A stretch of DNA of 17,313 bases, taken from CAYMOV01 sp964392085 (lineage in GTDB: Bacteria > Oederibacteriota > Muellerivitia > Muellerivitales > Muellerivitaceae). Positions 6,981-16,100 of this stretch are shown in pieces (the stretch's first letter is position 1; every line of letters starts with the position of its first letter). The stretch is taken from contig CAYMOV010000053.1 of NCBI GenBank assembly GCA_964392085.1, positions 1-17,313 of the forward strand. Direction: 5' to 3'. The translations under genes and the position numbers were made by a program. The notes under the pieces are model-generated. The model ran no database searches. It saw nothing but the letters and a program-made list of their open reading frames with translations, and had not been told where the DNA came from.

Positions 6981-7682
6981 TTAATCCATGAACCGGTATC
7001 GGATCAGCGTCCAGAGCGCGACCGCGCCATCCCGCCAAGTGATCTTCTTCCCCTCTTCAAAACCCCGGCCCCGAAATGAAATAGGGACCTCATACAGCTT
7101 CGCGCCGCGCTTCAACACCTTCGCCGTGACTTCCGGCTCAAAGTCGAAACGGTTTGAGCGGAGCCGAATGCTCCTGAGAAGGTCCCCGCGAAAGGCCTTA
7201 TAACAGGTTTCCATGTCGGTGAGGATCGTGTTGTAGAGAATATTGGTGATCAGGGTCAATAGTTTGTTGCCAATGTAATGGAGGAACAGGAATGCCCGGC
7301 GGGACCCGCCCAAAAACCTGGACCCGTAAACCACGTCGGCGTCCCCCATCAAAAGCGGTTTCAGGACCGTCACGTAATCCGAGGGGTCGTATTCCAGGTC
7401 CGCATCCTGGATGATCACGTAGTCGCCGGTGGTGTGGGGGATTGCCGTCCTCAGGGCCGCGCCTTTGCCGCGGTTCTCAGGATGGGTGAAGACTCTCGCG
7501 CCCGGTACGCGGATCTTGGCGAGCAATTGGGCGGTCCCGTCGGTGGATCCGTCGTCCACGATCAGGATTTCCTTCCGGAGACCCAACAACCTGACCTTCT
7601 GGACCTTTTTCAGCAACGGAAGCAGGGTGGTCACCTCATTATAAACCGGCACAATGATGGATAAGGTCTTTCCCTTGGCCAT
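6981..7682 (-). CDS. GT2 glycosyltransferase, DPM/DPG-synthase-like
   Basis: 233 aa, soluble. Motifs: SIIVPVYNEV, IVDDGSTDGTAQ, IIQDADLEYDP (metal-binding DAD), VVYGSRFLGG, DMETCYKAFRGDLL and the C-terminal RGRGFEEGKKITWRDG typical of the bacterial polyprenyl-phosphate-sugar synthase-like branch. It differs from the two DPM1-like proteins in the window (DLEYDP versus DLSHDP; METCYK versus TGGFK), so it probably handles a different sugar, perhaps glucose. Start: ATG at 7682 has AAGGGGG immediately upstream; an ATG at 7700, only 3 nt after the previous stop, lacks a Shine-Dalgarno but would suit coupling. It is the last gene of the long minus-strand operon and converges on the SDR gene. No transmembrane segment is present. 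Confidence 0.85.
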   Translation of the reverse strand: MAKGKTLSIIVPVYNEVTTLLPLLKKVQKVRLLGLRKEILIVDDGSTDGTAQLLAKIRVPGARVFTHPENRGKGAALRTAIPHTTGDYVIIQDADLEYDPSDYVTVLKPLLMGDADVVYGSRFLGGSRRAFLFLHYIGNKLLTLITNILYNTILTDMETCYKAFRGDLLRSIRLRSNRFDFEPEVTAKVLKRGAKLYEVPISFRGRGFEEGKKITWRDGAVALWTLIRYRFMD

Positions 7683-7703
7683 GCCCCCCCCTTGATTCAT
7701 CGC

Positions 7704-8456
7704 TCAGGAAAACGCCTTGTCCCGCCAGGCTTGGACCCTTAATCGAAGGACCGTCCAAAAGAACCCGGAGACCTCCCGAAAATTCAATTTGCTTTCGCCC
7801 TTATGCCGGTTGACGAAGAGGATGGGGATCTCCACGACCCGGGCGTTCGCCCGGAGGGACCGGTAAAGTATTTCGACCTGGAATGAATATCCCGGGGAAA
7901 ACACCCGATCCAAGCGGATTCGCTTGAGAAGATCCGCGCGGTAGCACTTGAATCCTCCCGTGCAATCGAGCTGGTTCACCCCAAGGAGGGCCTTCAGGAA
8001 AAGGTTCGCGGACTTGCTGATGCCCAGGCGAAAGACGCCCCAGTTCGCCATGCCCCCGTCCGGAACATAGCGGCTCCCGATGACCAAGTCATAGGAACGG
8101 GAGAGGTCCAGCATCCGGGGGATGTTCCGGGGGTCGTGGGACAAGTCGGCGTCCATCGCCACGACGCGGTCGTACCCCGATTCCAAGGCGAATTTCATCC
8201 CGGCCACATACGCGGACCCGAGACCCTGCTTGCCCGATCGATGGAGGACCCGGACCCGGCGATCCTTCTTCGCCAGGCGATCCGCCATTTCGCCCGTTCC
8301 ATCGGGCGACCCGTCATCCACCACCAGGAGGTCCGCGCCCGGAACCGACTTGAAGATCTTCCTGTAAACGGCCCCGAGGTTCCCCGCCTCATTGTAGGTG
8401 GGGACCACGATCAGCGTTGAAAAGCGTTTGCCTTCGGGGGCCCTCCGGGCGGCCAT
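7704..8456 (-). CDS. DPM1-like polyprenyl-phosphate mannose synthase (GT2), second copy
   Basis: 250 aa. Motifs VVPTYNE (17-23), VDDGSPDGTGEMADRLA (46 on), MDADLSHDP (101-109), VIGSRYVPDGGMANW, LDCTGGFKCY, SPGYSFQVEILYRSL and VNRHKGESKL match the synthase at 3727-4491 nearly motif for motif. The family transfers a hexose from a GDP-sugar to polyprenyl phosphate. Like its paralogue it has no membrane domain, so membrane docking must come from a partner or from its amphipathic C-terminus (FFWTVLRLRVQAW). ATG at 8456 has GAGGG 7 nt upstream and starts 10 nt after the NHL gene's stop. Its position behind the DUF2298 and NHL genes suggests it supplies the lipid-linked sugar that the DUF2298 proteins may use. 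Confidence 0.88.
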   Translation of the reverse strand: MAARRAPEGKRFSTLIVVPTYNEAGNLGAVYRKIFKSVPGADLLVVDDGSPDGTGEMADRLAKKDRRVRVLHRSGKQGLGSAYVAGMKFALESGYDRVVAMDADLSHDPRNIPRMLDLSRSYDLVIGSRYVPDGGMANWGVFRLGISKSANLFLKALLGVNQLDCTGGFKCYRADLLKRIRLDRVFSPGYSFQVEILYRSLRANARVVEIPILFVNRHKGESKLNFREVSGFFWTVLRLRVQAWRDKAFS

Positions 8457-8466
8457 GCTCAAGCCC

Positions 8467-9531
8467 TCAACGGCCGTTCAACATCGGCGGGGTGAATCGG
8501 ACGACCTTCCCCACACTCTTCTCCACCACCCAAACCCGCCCCCCCGAGTCCAAAGCGATTCCCGCGGCGTAGGAAAACCCGCCATCCTTCAGTTCACCTT
8601 TTTTACGGTAGATGGCGAGCAATTTCCCGGTTTGGGGATCCAAGCGGAGGACTGAGTTGGCGCTCGCGTTCGTCGTGTACAACCCCGTGGGACCGATGGC
8701 CAAATAGGGCACCTCGCAGCATTTACCCAGCCAGGGCTCCACCTTAAAGGCGGCCTTGAATTTTCCGGCACCGTCGAACTTCTCAATACGCCTGTTTTCG
8801 GTGTCCGCGACGTACACGAACCCATCCGACCCCGCGACGATGCCGTTGGGCTCCTCGAAGCGTCCGACCGCGTCCGAACGTCCCCCGGCCCCCCATTCCG
8901 ATAAGAAGTTCCCATCCTGGTCGAACACCTGGACCTTGTGGTTTCCGGTGTCGGTGACGTAAAGATGGCCTTGCGCGTCGCCGGTGATGCCCCTCGGTCC
9001 GAAGAAACCGTGGGACCAGGTCTTGATAAACTTACCCTGGGCGTCGAATTTCTGGATCCGGTGGAAAAACGTGTCGCAAACGTACAGGAAGCCGGCGGGG
9101 TCGACGTAAATACCGGTGGGTTGGTTGAACGTCCCGGGTTTTTGGTCCTTATCGTTCCCCTTGGCCCCGATCACCTGGAGAAGTTGGCCGTCCTGGTTGA
9201 ATTTCTGGACGCGACCATTCCCGAAGTCCGAGACGTAAAGCGTATCGTTCGGGCCCACGCAGACGCCCCAAGGTTCCTTAAAACGACCCGGGTCGTCACC
9301 GGGGCCAAAGAACTCCCCGTCGACATTGACCTCCAGGATTCGGCCAGCCAACATCTGCCGTTTCACGGATTGGACGCCCCACCAAATGGCCACCCATAGG
9401 GCCAGGATCCCCATCAGGAGGAGGACCATCTTCCCACCCCGTCCCAAAGGTTTTCGGGCTTTTGCCTTTTTACGGCCGAACTTGCGCCGGGAGCCGGACT
9501 TAAGCTTGACCTTGACGGGGCTGGGCGACAT
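8467..9531 (-). CDS. Membrane-anchored NHL-repeat beta-propeller protein
   Basis: 354 aa. A strongly basic N-terminus (15 or so Lys/Arg in 34 residues) precedes a transmembrane segment at 35-53 (MVLLLMGILALWVAIWWGV), giving an N-in signal-anchor topology. About six NHL blades follow, with repeats such as FKEPWGVCVGPNDTLYVSD, FNQPTGIYVDPAGFLYVCD, FFGPRGITGDAQGHLYVTD and FEEPNGIVAGSDGFVYVAD, enough for a closed propeller. A vicinal Cys pair (C271-C272, GKCCEVPY) opens a late blade. ATG at 9531 has GGAGG 8 nt upstream; an in-frame TTG five codons earlier is disfavoured. The closest relative in the window is the next gene upstream, pointing to tandem duplication. No enzymatic motif is visible; a periplasmic or surface scaffold, receptor or acceptor role is inferred from co-transcription with the DUF2298 genes. 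Confidence 0.87.
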   Translation of the reverse strand: MSPSPVKVKLKSGSRRKFGRKKAKARKPLGRGGKMVLLLMGILALWVAIWWGVQSVKRQMLAGRILEVNVDGEFFGPGDDPGRFKEPWGVCVGPNDTLYVSDFGNGRVQKFNQDGQLLQVIGAKGNDKDQKPGTFNQPTGIYVDPAGFLYVCDTFFHRIQKFDAQGKFIKTWSHGFFGPRGITGDAQGHLYVTDTGNHKVQVFDQDGNFLSEWGAGGRSDAVGRFEEPNGIVAGSDGFVYVADTENRRIEKFDGAGKFKAAFKVEPWLGKCCEVPYLAIGPTGLYTTNASANSVLRLDPQTGKLLAIYRKKGELKDGGFSYAAGIALDSGGRVWVVEKSVGKVVRFTPPMLNGR

Positions 9532-9563
9532 CGGATCGGCCTCCAAAGTGGTTTGTCGACTGG

Positions 9564-9590
9564 ACGGTCCCGGTTTTCGGCCGGGACCGT
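9564..9590. repeat. Perfect 10-bp inverted repeat between the two NHL genes
   Basis: ACGGTCCCGG at 9564-9573 and its exact complement CCGGGACCGT at 9581-9590 flank a 7-nt loop. The hairpin is very GC-rich and lies between the stop at 9609 and the ATG at 9531. In the direction of transcription (minus) it is followed by CCAGTCGAC, not a T-run, so it is not a canonical terminator. It may stabilise the upstream mRNA or tune expression of the downstream genes. Confidence 0.7.
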
Positions 9591-9608
9591 TGTTTCACGT
9601 CATAGGGG

Positions 9609-10568
9609 TCAGGGCTTGAGCCGCAACACCTTATTGGAACCCGCGTCCGAAACGTAAAGGTCGCCCGTCGGATCCACGGCCACGCCGATCGGAGCCTTTA
9701 GGGGGAAGCCGTCCGAACCCTTTTCGATGGGATCCCCCTGTTTTCCGTCCAGGGTGTACCGGAGGATCCGGTGGCCACGCCCGTCCGAGGCGTAAAGGAT
9801 CCCTCGGGCCGCGTCCAATGCCAGGTGGGGCTCCATATCGATCTGGTCGGCCTCCCAGCCCTTGACCTTGAACTTCCTCAAGAAATGCCCGTTGGAGTCG
9901 AACACCTGGATCCTGAAATTCAGGCGGTCCGCCACGAAAAGGTTCCCCGCGGGATCCAGGGCCAAGCCGATCGGCTCGTTGAATTCCCCATCGCCGTCCC
10001 CTTTCCCCTTAGGACTGCCCAACACCCGTATCCGCTCGCCCTTGGTCCCGAACTTGACGACCCGGTGGCGTCCCGTGTCGGCGACGTAGACGGAACCATC
10101 CTTGTCCACCACCAGCTCCCGCGGGCCGAAGAAACCGTCATCCGAGGTGATGACCTTTTTAACCTTGCCGTTTTTCGGGTCCAGGACTTGGACCCGGGAG
10201 TTCCAGGTGTCCACCACGTAAAGGAGGCCGTCCGGGCCCACCGCCACGCCGTTCGGCTCGTTGAACTTGCCGAGCATCTCCGCGGCCAATCGCTTAGGGT
10301 CCCCGTTCTCAACCCGGCCGAACTCACCGAAATCGTCCTCGAGCTTGATGTCCGAGGTCCGATATTTGAGGATGTCGTGGGCGCGGCTATTGGCCACGTA
10401 GAAATATTTCCCCGCGGCGTCCACCGAGATCCCACGCGGGTAGGTCAATTGGACCGGGCCCTTGGAGCCTTTCGGACCCAAAAGGGTCACGCCGGCCGCC
10501 AGGGCCACCACCAGGAGGGCCCCTGAAAGGATCCCCTCCTTTTTCGTGATCTTGAACAGATTATTCAT
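9609..10568 (-). CDS. Membrane-anchored NHL-repeat beta-propeller protein
   Basis: 319 aa. A short basic start (MNNLFKITKK) and a hydrophobic segment at about 13-31 (ILSGALLVVALAAGVTLLG) form a signal anchor or uncleaved signal peptide; no lipobox is present. About six NHL blades follow: LTYPRGISVDAAGKYFYVAN, FNEPNGVAVGPDGLLYVVD, FFGPRELVVDKDGSVYVAD, FNEPIGLALDPAGNLFVAD, a less regular fifth, and KAPIGVAVDPTGDLYVSDA at the C-terminus. The regular spacing indicates a complete propeller. Where its paralogues have a Cys pair this one has none (GWEADQIDMEPHLAL). ATG at 10568 has GAGGAG 9 nt upstream. It lies 39 nt behind the zinc-ribbon DUF2298 gene and shares its transcript. Probably extracytoplasmic; ligand unknown. 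Confidence 0.87.
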   Translation of the reverse strand: MNNLFKITKKEGILSGALLVVALAAGVTLLGPKGSKGPVQLTYPRGISVDAAGKYFYVANSRAHDILKYRTSDIKLEDDFGEFGRVENGDPKRLAAEMLGKFNEPNGVAVGPDGLLYVVDTWNSRVQVLDPKNGKVKKVITSDDGFFGPRELVVDKDGSVYVADTGRHRVVKFGTKGERIRVLGSPKGKGDGDGEFNEPIGLALDPAGNLFVADRLNFRIQVFDSNGHFLRKFKVKGWEADQIDMEPHLALDAARGILYASDGRGHRILRYTLDGKQGDPIEKGSDGFPLKAPIGVAVDPTGDLYVSDAGSNKVLRLKP

Positions 10569-10607
10569 TTTTCTTCACGCTCCTCGGACATTTTGTTTGG
10601 AACCTAC

Positions 10608-13127
10608 TCAGGGATGGACCTTGTAGATCGCGGTCCCGAACCGGTCAAACACCTTCTGGCCCATCTGATCGAACTTCACAAGTCCATCGGGTGGATAGGC
10701 AGCCTTGTTCGGAGGAGTCCCCTGCCGTTCCAAGTTGCCCACCACCACGTAATCCACTCCGTATTTCTTTAGAAGGTCCCTGGCCTGGTTGAGGTCCGTG
10801 GAGGAATAGATTGTATCCACGTCGTTACGTCGGTGCATCACCGTATCATCGGATGACCCACCCCGGATCGCGGCTTGGTCCCAACTCCCGCGCCATTGGG
10901 CCTCATGAAAATCCCACCCTAAAACGGTGGGATATCCCGTTTGGGTGGCGATTCGCGCGAATTGGCTGTAGGAACCGCCCCAGGACTCCAGGATGACGGG
11001 GATCCGTCCATCCACCGGCTTGATCTCATCCCGGATGAACTGGGCGGCCTCGAAATCACCCGGGTCGGCGGCCTTGAACGCCGCCAAGCCGTCCAAGGTT
11101 TTGGTGCCGCCCGCGGAACGCATGCGGGCCTCCACCGTGAGGACCGGATAAAGCGACGACCCCAACAGGGCCAGGAGAGCCACGGAGGCCCATCCGATCC
11201 GTTTCCAAGACGCCCAAACTGGGAATTGGACCTCCAACAGCCATTTGAGGAAAGGCGCGGAGGCGATGGAGAGAAGCAGCCAAACCTGGTAGTGGAACTT
11301 GAACACCGAGTTCATTCGGTACAATTCCCCGCCAGCGAAATGGTCGCGGATATAGCCCACCTCGCAACCCGTCAAAAGGAGGCCCGCGATCGCCGCGAGC
11401 AGGGTCGCGAACACCATTTCCTTACTGTCGTTTTTTGAGGAGAAAGAGAGTGCCGCCAGGAAGACGAGGATCAAACCGCCCAGGAGCACGGACAACTCCA
11501 AATGGCCCAGGTTCAGGAGTCCCAGGACCAGGAAAGCCCCCAAAAGCACGGTCCAACCCCTCGCTGAATTCCCCGGATCACTGAGCCAGGCCCCCGCGGA
11601 TTTCAGGCCGTTCCTAAAGCCCTCGTCCGGGATGGGCGTCACCTCGACGTCCACGGGAGGGGCCAGTTCCCCACCGCAATTCCCGCAGAATTTCTTGCCG
11701 GAACCCTCCTGTCCGCAGATCACGCATTGGAGTTCATCGGACTTCTTGGCCTTCATTCGTCCGGCCTTCTCGTGGACCGCGGCGAGGGCGCGGCCCACTA
11801 GGACCGGTAGGGCGATCCAAAGAAAGAGCCCGAACAGGACCCCGAGGTAGTAAAGATCAGTGCGGTCCCGGACCAATCCCAAGCCCTTGGCCTGGGATTG
11901 AAACCTCAGGTAGAAGGGCGTAAAGAAAATAAAGGTCGCGGCCACCAGGGGAAGGCCGATCAGGGCCAGGCGCTTGAACCAATGGGGCTGGTCCTTGGCC
12001 CCGGTCCAAAGCTGTTGCAGGAGCAGGGAAAGCCCCAAGAGCAGCATGAGGGTCGGGTAATCCCAGGAGTTCAGGAATCCAAGGCAACCGAAAACCACTG
12101 ACACCAGGATCCATTGGGAAACCTGCCAAGGGCGGCGTCCCCCGAACACCTCCAAGCCCGGGAGTGGCGCTTTCAGGATGTTGTAACAAATCGCCATGGC
12201 GAAGAGGACAAAAGGTATGGCCATGACGTGGGGATGGAGATCCGCCAGGAAAAAACTGAAGGCAGGGAATTCGTTGATCAACTTGTCCGAGGGTGGCACC
12301 GGGACAATCCGGGAGGCCTGGAAATAATCCCAGTAATGCGCCAAAGGATTGAAGAGGAACCCGAAGAAACCCGGGAGGCCCTTGAGCGCGTTCGGATCCG
12401 CCGTAAAGTTGTAATAGGGCGCCCGGAGGTCCCCCACCTTAAAACTTTGGAAGGCCCTATGCCAGTAATCCAGGTTGCCCAGGACGGTCACGGAAGCGCA
12501 GGAAAAGCCCGCGTACCTGAACCGGCGGGTCAAGGCGTAACCTAAACCGAAGGCCGCCACGGCCGACAGGGCCCATATGAGGGCTACGGCCAGGTTATAA
12601 CCGACTGAGGGGGCCACCCCGGTCAACTTAATCAGGCTTGCCACCACGAAGTAGCCGAAATAATAGTAGGAAATGCTTCCACCTGAGAGCCAGGGGTCCT
12701 GGGGGGGCATCTTCAACGAATTCAGGATGCCGTTGATCATGGCGAAATCCATCGGCTTTTCGGTTCCCGTGATGTCGGGCGTGATGTTCTTGAAGGACCC
12801 CGCCACCAGGAAGGCCGCCAGGAAAAGGGCCTCCACCACGAGGACGTAACCGAAATGTTCCTTCAGGAAATCCCGGAGGGCGTGGCCCGAACGGTTCCAA
12901 AGTAGGAGTCCGGTGACGAGCAACAGGAACAATGCCAGGTACGGGATAATCGGCCCAAAGGTGAAATGCCCGAAGATCCACCCGACATAACCCAGGAAGA
13001 TCAGGGCGAGGATCTTGGAGAAGGCGTATCCCTTGTCCGGGAGGTGCTTGAGGGTCAGGAAGGTGAGGGGCAAGGCGGCCCACCCCATCAATAAGACCAC
13101 CAGCCACCATGCGAGCAACGGTCCCAT
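10608..13127 (-). CDS. DUF2298 (Chlor_Arch_YYY) polytopic membrane protein with inserted zinc ribbon
   Basis: 839 aa with many predicted membrane segments; length is within the 700-900 aa single-domain class of this family, whose function is not established. Family marks: TEKPMDFAM (E123, D127), the YYYxG motif as YYYFG (154-158), FSFFLADLHPHVMAIPF (D296, H298, H300), YRMNSVFKFHYQVW near the end of the membrane part, and a soluble C-terminal domain with VLGWDFHEAQWRG and YGVDYVVVGNLE. Topology and acidic loop residues resemble GT-C glycosyltransferases, which is inference. Unusual: a cytoplasm- or periplasm-facing loop carries CVIC...FCGNC (C468, C471, C481, C484), a zinc ribbon. ATG at 13127 has GGAGG 7 nt upstream. 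It follows a larger DUF2298 paralogue by 65 nt and precedes two NHL genes. Confidence 0.88.
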   Translation of the reverse strand: MGPLLAWWLVVLLMGWAALPLTFLTLKHLPDKGYAFSKILALIFLGYVGWIFGHFTFGPIIPYLALFLLLVTGLLLWNRSGHALRDFLKEHFGYVLVVEALFLAAFLVAGSFKNITPDITGTEKPMDFAMINGILNSLKMPPQDPWLSGGSISYYYFGYFVVASLIKLTGVAPSVGYNLAVALIWALSAVAAFGLGYALTRRFRYAGFSCASVTVLGNLDYWHRAFQSFKVGDLRAPYYNFTADPNALKGLPGFFGFLFNPLAHYWDYFQASRIVPVPPSDKLINEFPAFSFFLADLHPHVMAIPFVLFAMAICYNILKAPLPGLEVFGGRRPWQVSQWILVSVVFGCLGFLNSWDYPTLMLLLGLSLLLQQLWTGAKDQPHWFKRLALIGLPLVAATFIFFTPFYLRFQSQAKGLGLVRDRTDLYYLGVLFGLFLWIALPVLVGRALAAVHEKAGRMKAKKSDELQCVICGQEGSGKKFCGNCGGELAPPVDVEVTPIPDEGFRNGLKSAGAWLSDPGNSARGWTVLLGAFLVLGLLNLGHLELSVLLGGLILVFLAALSFSSKNDSKEMVFATLLAAIAGLLLTGCEVGYIRDHFAGGELYRMNSVFKFHYQVWLLLSIASAPFLKWLLEVQFPVWASWKRIGWASVALLALLGSSLYPVLTVEARMRSAGGTKTLDGLAAFKAADPGDFEAAQFIRDEIKPVDGRIPVILESWGGSYSQFARIATQTGYPTVLGWDFHEAQWRGSWDQAAIRGGSSDDTVMHRRNDVDTIYSSTDLNQARDLLKKYGVDYVVVGNLERQGTPPNKAAYPPDGLVKFDQMGQKVFDRFGTAIYKVHP

Positions 13128-13192
13128 GCGTCATCCTCCAGGGGGATCACCCCAACGACGGTTCTTGCGGCCAATCCACCGACAAAGTCGGC

Positions 13193-16100
13193 TTAAACTC
13201 CCGAAGTCGGCGGACTCTGGGCCGGGTCGAAGTAGTAAATCGAGACCCCCGGGTTCTTGTAGATCACCGGAAGCCAGCCCTCGAACTTCGCCAACCCGGC
13301 CGGGCTGTAGCCTTTGCGGGAATCCAGGATCCCGCGCTCCAAGGGCCCCACCACGATGAGGTTGACCCCGTAGGCCCTCAACAATTGCCGGGCCCTCTCC
13401 CGGTCGGGGGTGTTGAAGATCTCCTCGGTGGCGTTATATCGCTTCCGGATGTTGTCGCTCTGGGTGCTCCCCACCCATTCCCCGACGTGACCATCCCAGC
13501 CCATCAACGCCGGAATTCCCGTGAAGATCGAGAAACGGGAACCCCAAGTGTTGTACCCGATCCCGACAGTCTCGATCAGGCAAGGTTGCCCGGGAACCTT
13601 TTCATTCAGGAAACGGATTGCCGCCGCGTCATAGGGATCGCCATGCCGGATGAACGACAATCCGTCCAGGGTCGGGGATTCCTTGTACCCCATACGCTCT
13701 TCGCGCCACTTGGGGAGGAAGTCGTGGCACTTGCGCCAACTTCCCGCCAGGGGGTAGACCGCGGTCAGGGCAAGCATCAGGACCAGGAGGGCTTTCCAGC
13801 TCATGATGAATGAACGGCGGCCCAAGCCCGGTTGCCGGTTCCCGATGAATTCCAACGCCAGGACCGCCCCGATCACCACGAACGATGGAAAAAGGAAGGC
13901 GGCCCCGAAGGCCCCAGCCTGCCGGCCTAAGAGACCCAGGTAGGAGGCCGGCGCGACGTCCTGAAGGAATGGAAGGGCCAGGAGAAGGAGGAGCGGGATC
14001 CCCGGAACAGAGGCTCCCAAAACCGACCACCGTCCGTCCACGACCATCCACCCAAAGAGACTGGCCGCCAAGACCAAATTCAGGGAATAGACCATCCAAT
14101 TATCAAGGAAAGGCGCGAATTCCCTGAAGAGGGTCACCAGGAACAACCACAGGAATACGGCCGTGGCGGCCAGCAACCAGGTCCGCGCTTGGAGGGACTC
14201 CCTCCGGAGTTTCAGCCATCCCTGGACCTCCTCCCAAAGGCGTGGAAGAAGTGACCCCGCGGCCACCGAAGCCAGGAGCCAGGCGCAATAGAGGTACTTG
14301 AACAGGGAGTTATTCCGCATCCAGTCCCCACCCAGGTATTCCTTCATGACGAGGATTTCAAGCACCGCCAGGACCAGGAAGAACATCGCGCCCAGCAGGT
14401 ATGTGAAGGAGAGCGGGCGGTCCGAACGGCTTTTCACCGCGAGGCCCAAGTTGAAGAAACCGAGCAGCAAAAGGCCCGCGTGGACCCACAACCCCAACAA
14501 GGGCGTTTCATCCACTCCCCCGCCCCGTAATTGGAGGAGACCCACGACCATCATGGAAAACCAGACCAGGACCGCGCCCGCGAAGGCAGTCCAAGCCCAG
14601 AGCCTGTCCTTCAGGTAAACCGCAAGAGCTAAGGTCACGGCGGCGATCGTCGCGAACGCCAGGGCCAGCCAAGGAGCCCAAGCCTTGGCGGTGTCCGTGT
14701 GGTGCACCCAGGAGGCCCCCACGGTCAAAACCAAGACCCCGACCCCCAAGGCCATCAGGGACCCTACGGCTCCCTGGGGTTCCACCAAGGCGGATCGAAG
14801 TTTCTCAATCAAATCTAGCCCCGCGTCCAACCAATCGCCTCTACGGGCATTGCGCCGTCCCCGGGCGGGGGATGCCGAAATCCAGGCGAGGGTCTCAGGG
14901 CCGTAAGTCGCCAGGAACCCCACCAGGATGACCGAAAGGAAAGCCCCATGGATGGTCCAAAGGTTGTCGAGGCTGGTTCGGAGCTTGGGCCAAACCCACA
15001 GCACCTCGTTTTGTTGCGGGACGAAACCCGTGAAATATGGGATCCAGGCGGTGAACGCGAAGGCCCCGAATAGGATCAACAGGGAGCCGGTCTGGCCCAG
15101 CCTGAACCCAAGCGGCCGCATATTCTTTTTCAAAAGTGTGACGATCAGGGTCACCAGGGCCGCCAGGCCCAGGCAACCCGCCAAGACCTTGGTATCGCCT
15201 CCCAGGACCAGGCTTTCCCCCCGGTAAAGCGCGTTGCCGACCCAGCCCATGAGGAGCATGGCGCCCGCCAGGGCGGCCAGGGCCGTCTTGAACCCCGGGA
15301 CAAGGGCCTTTTCCTTCAACCCCGTGAGGTTTCGGGCCACCAGGACGATCGATAGGAAGACACCCCAAACCGGAAGCTCCCAGGTGTTGAGGAACCCCAA
15401 GGAACCGAAAACAAACCCCAAAGCCAGGATCCTCTCCACCGTGGGCCGGTCTTCCTTCGCCCGGGCCATAAGGACATAGAGGAAGCCCACGATCGCGGCG
15501 CCAAAAGCGAGTGCGAGGGGCAAAGGATGGTGCCGTAGCGCCACTTCCGCCACGGCCATGAAGGCGGCCAAGCCGGCGAACAGCCCCAGCGGGAGGTTCC
15601 AATTCTTGTCGGCGCCGAAAACAGGTTTCGCTAAGTAAAGCGAGGCCGCGAGCCCGATGAAGAGAATAGCGAATGGCATGGCCAGGGTATGGGCGTGCAT
15701 ATCGGCGAAAAGGACGCTGAAGTAGGGGAACTCGTTGATGGAGTTGGGGATGACCCGGGAGGCCCCGAAATAATCGAAGGTAAACCCGCCTTGGATCCGG
15801 AAAAAGTCGAGGAGGTTCGACCCAAGGCTGCGCCGCGCGATCCCATCGGCGATGTACTTGAAGAACTGTTGGGCGCCCGCCAGGTTCCCCGCTGCCGCGC
15901 AAAGGAACCCCGCGATCCACCCGCCTCCCCGGCGGCCCGAAAGTCCGTAGGCCAACCCGAATGCCCCGGTGAAAATCAGGGCGAAGAGGGTGATGATGGC
16001 GAGGTTATAGGTCACCTCCGGCGCCAAGCCGAGGGTCTTCGTCAGGACCCCCATGAGCAGGTGCCCGTAATAGAACGAATAGCCGATAGGTTGGCCCGCC

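Noticed and set aside
9771..10526. Long plus-strand open frame opposite the NHL gene
   Set aside because: It is antisense to a well-supported NHL gene, rich in Val/Pro/His/Arg as expected for a shadow of GC-rich coding DNA, and shows no domain.
8467..10568. Tandem repeated segments that might suggest a repeat array
   Set aside because: The repetition is at protein level (NHL blades); the DNA units are degenerate and variable in spacing, so this is neither a CRISPR nor a satellite.
13179..13191. CCGAC-AAA-GTCGG hairpin just after the stop of the giant DUF2298 gene
   Set aside because: Five pairs with a three-base loop and no T-run; expected by chance at this GC content.
14895..15920. Long alternative minus-strand frame inside the giant DUF2298 gene
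   Set aside because: Its Gly/Pro/Arg-rich composition is that of an out-of-frame reading of GC-rich sequence; the in-frame protein shows conserved DUF2298 motifs throughout.
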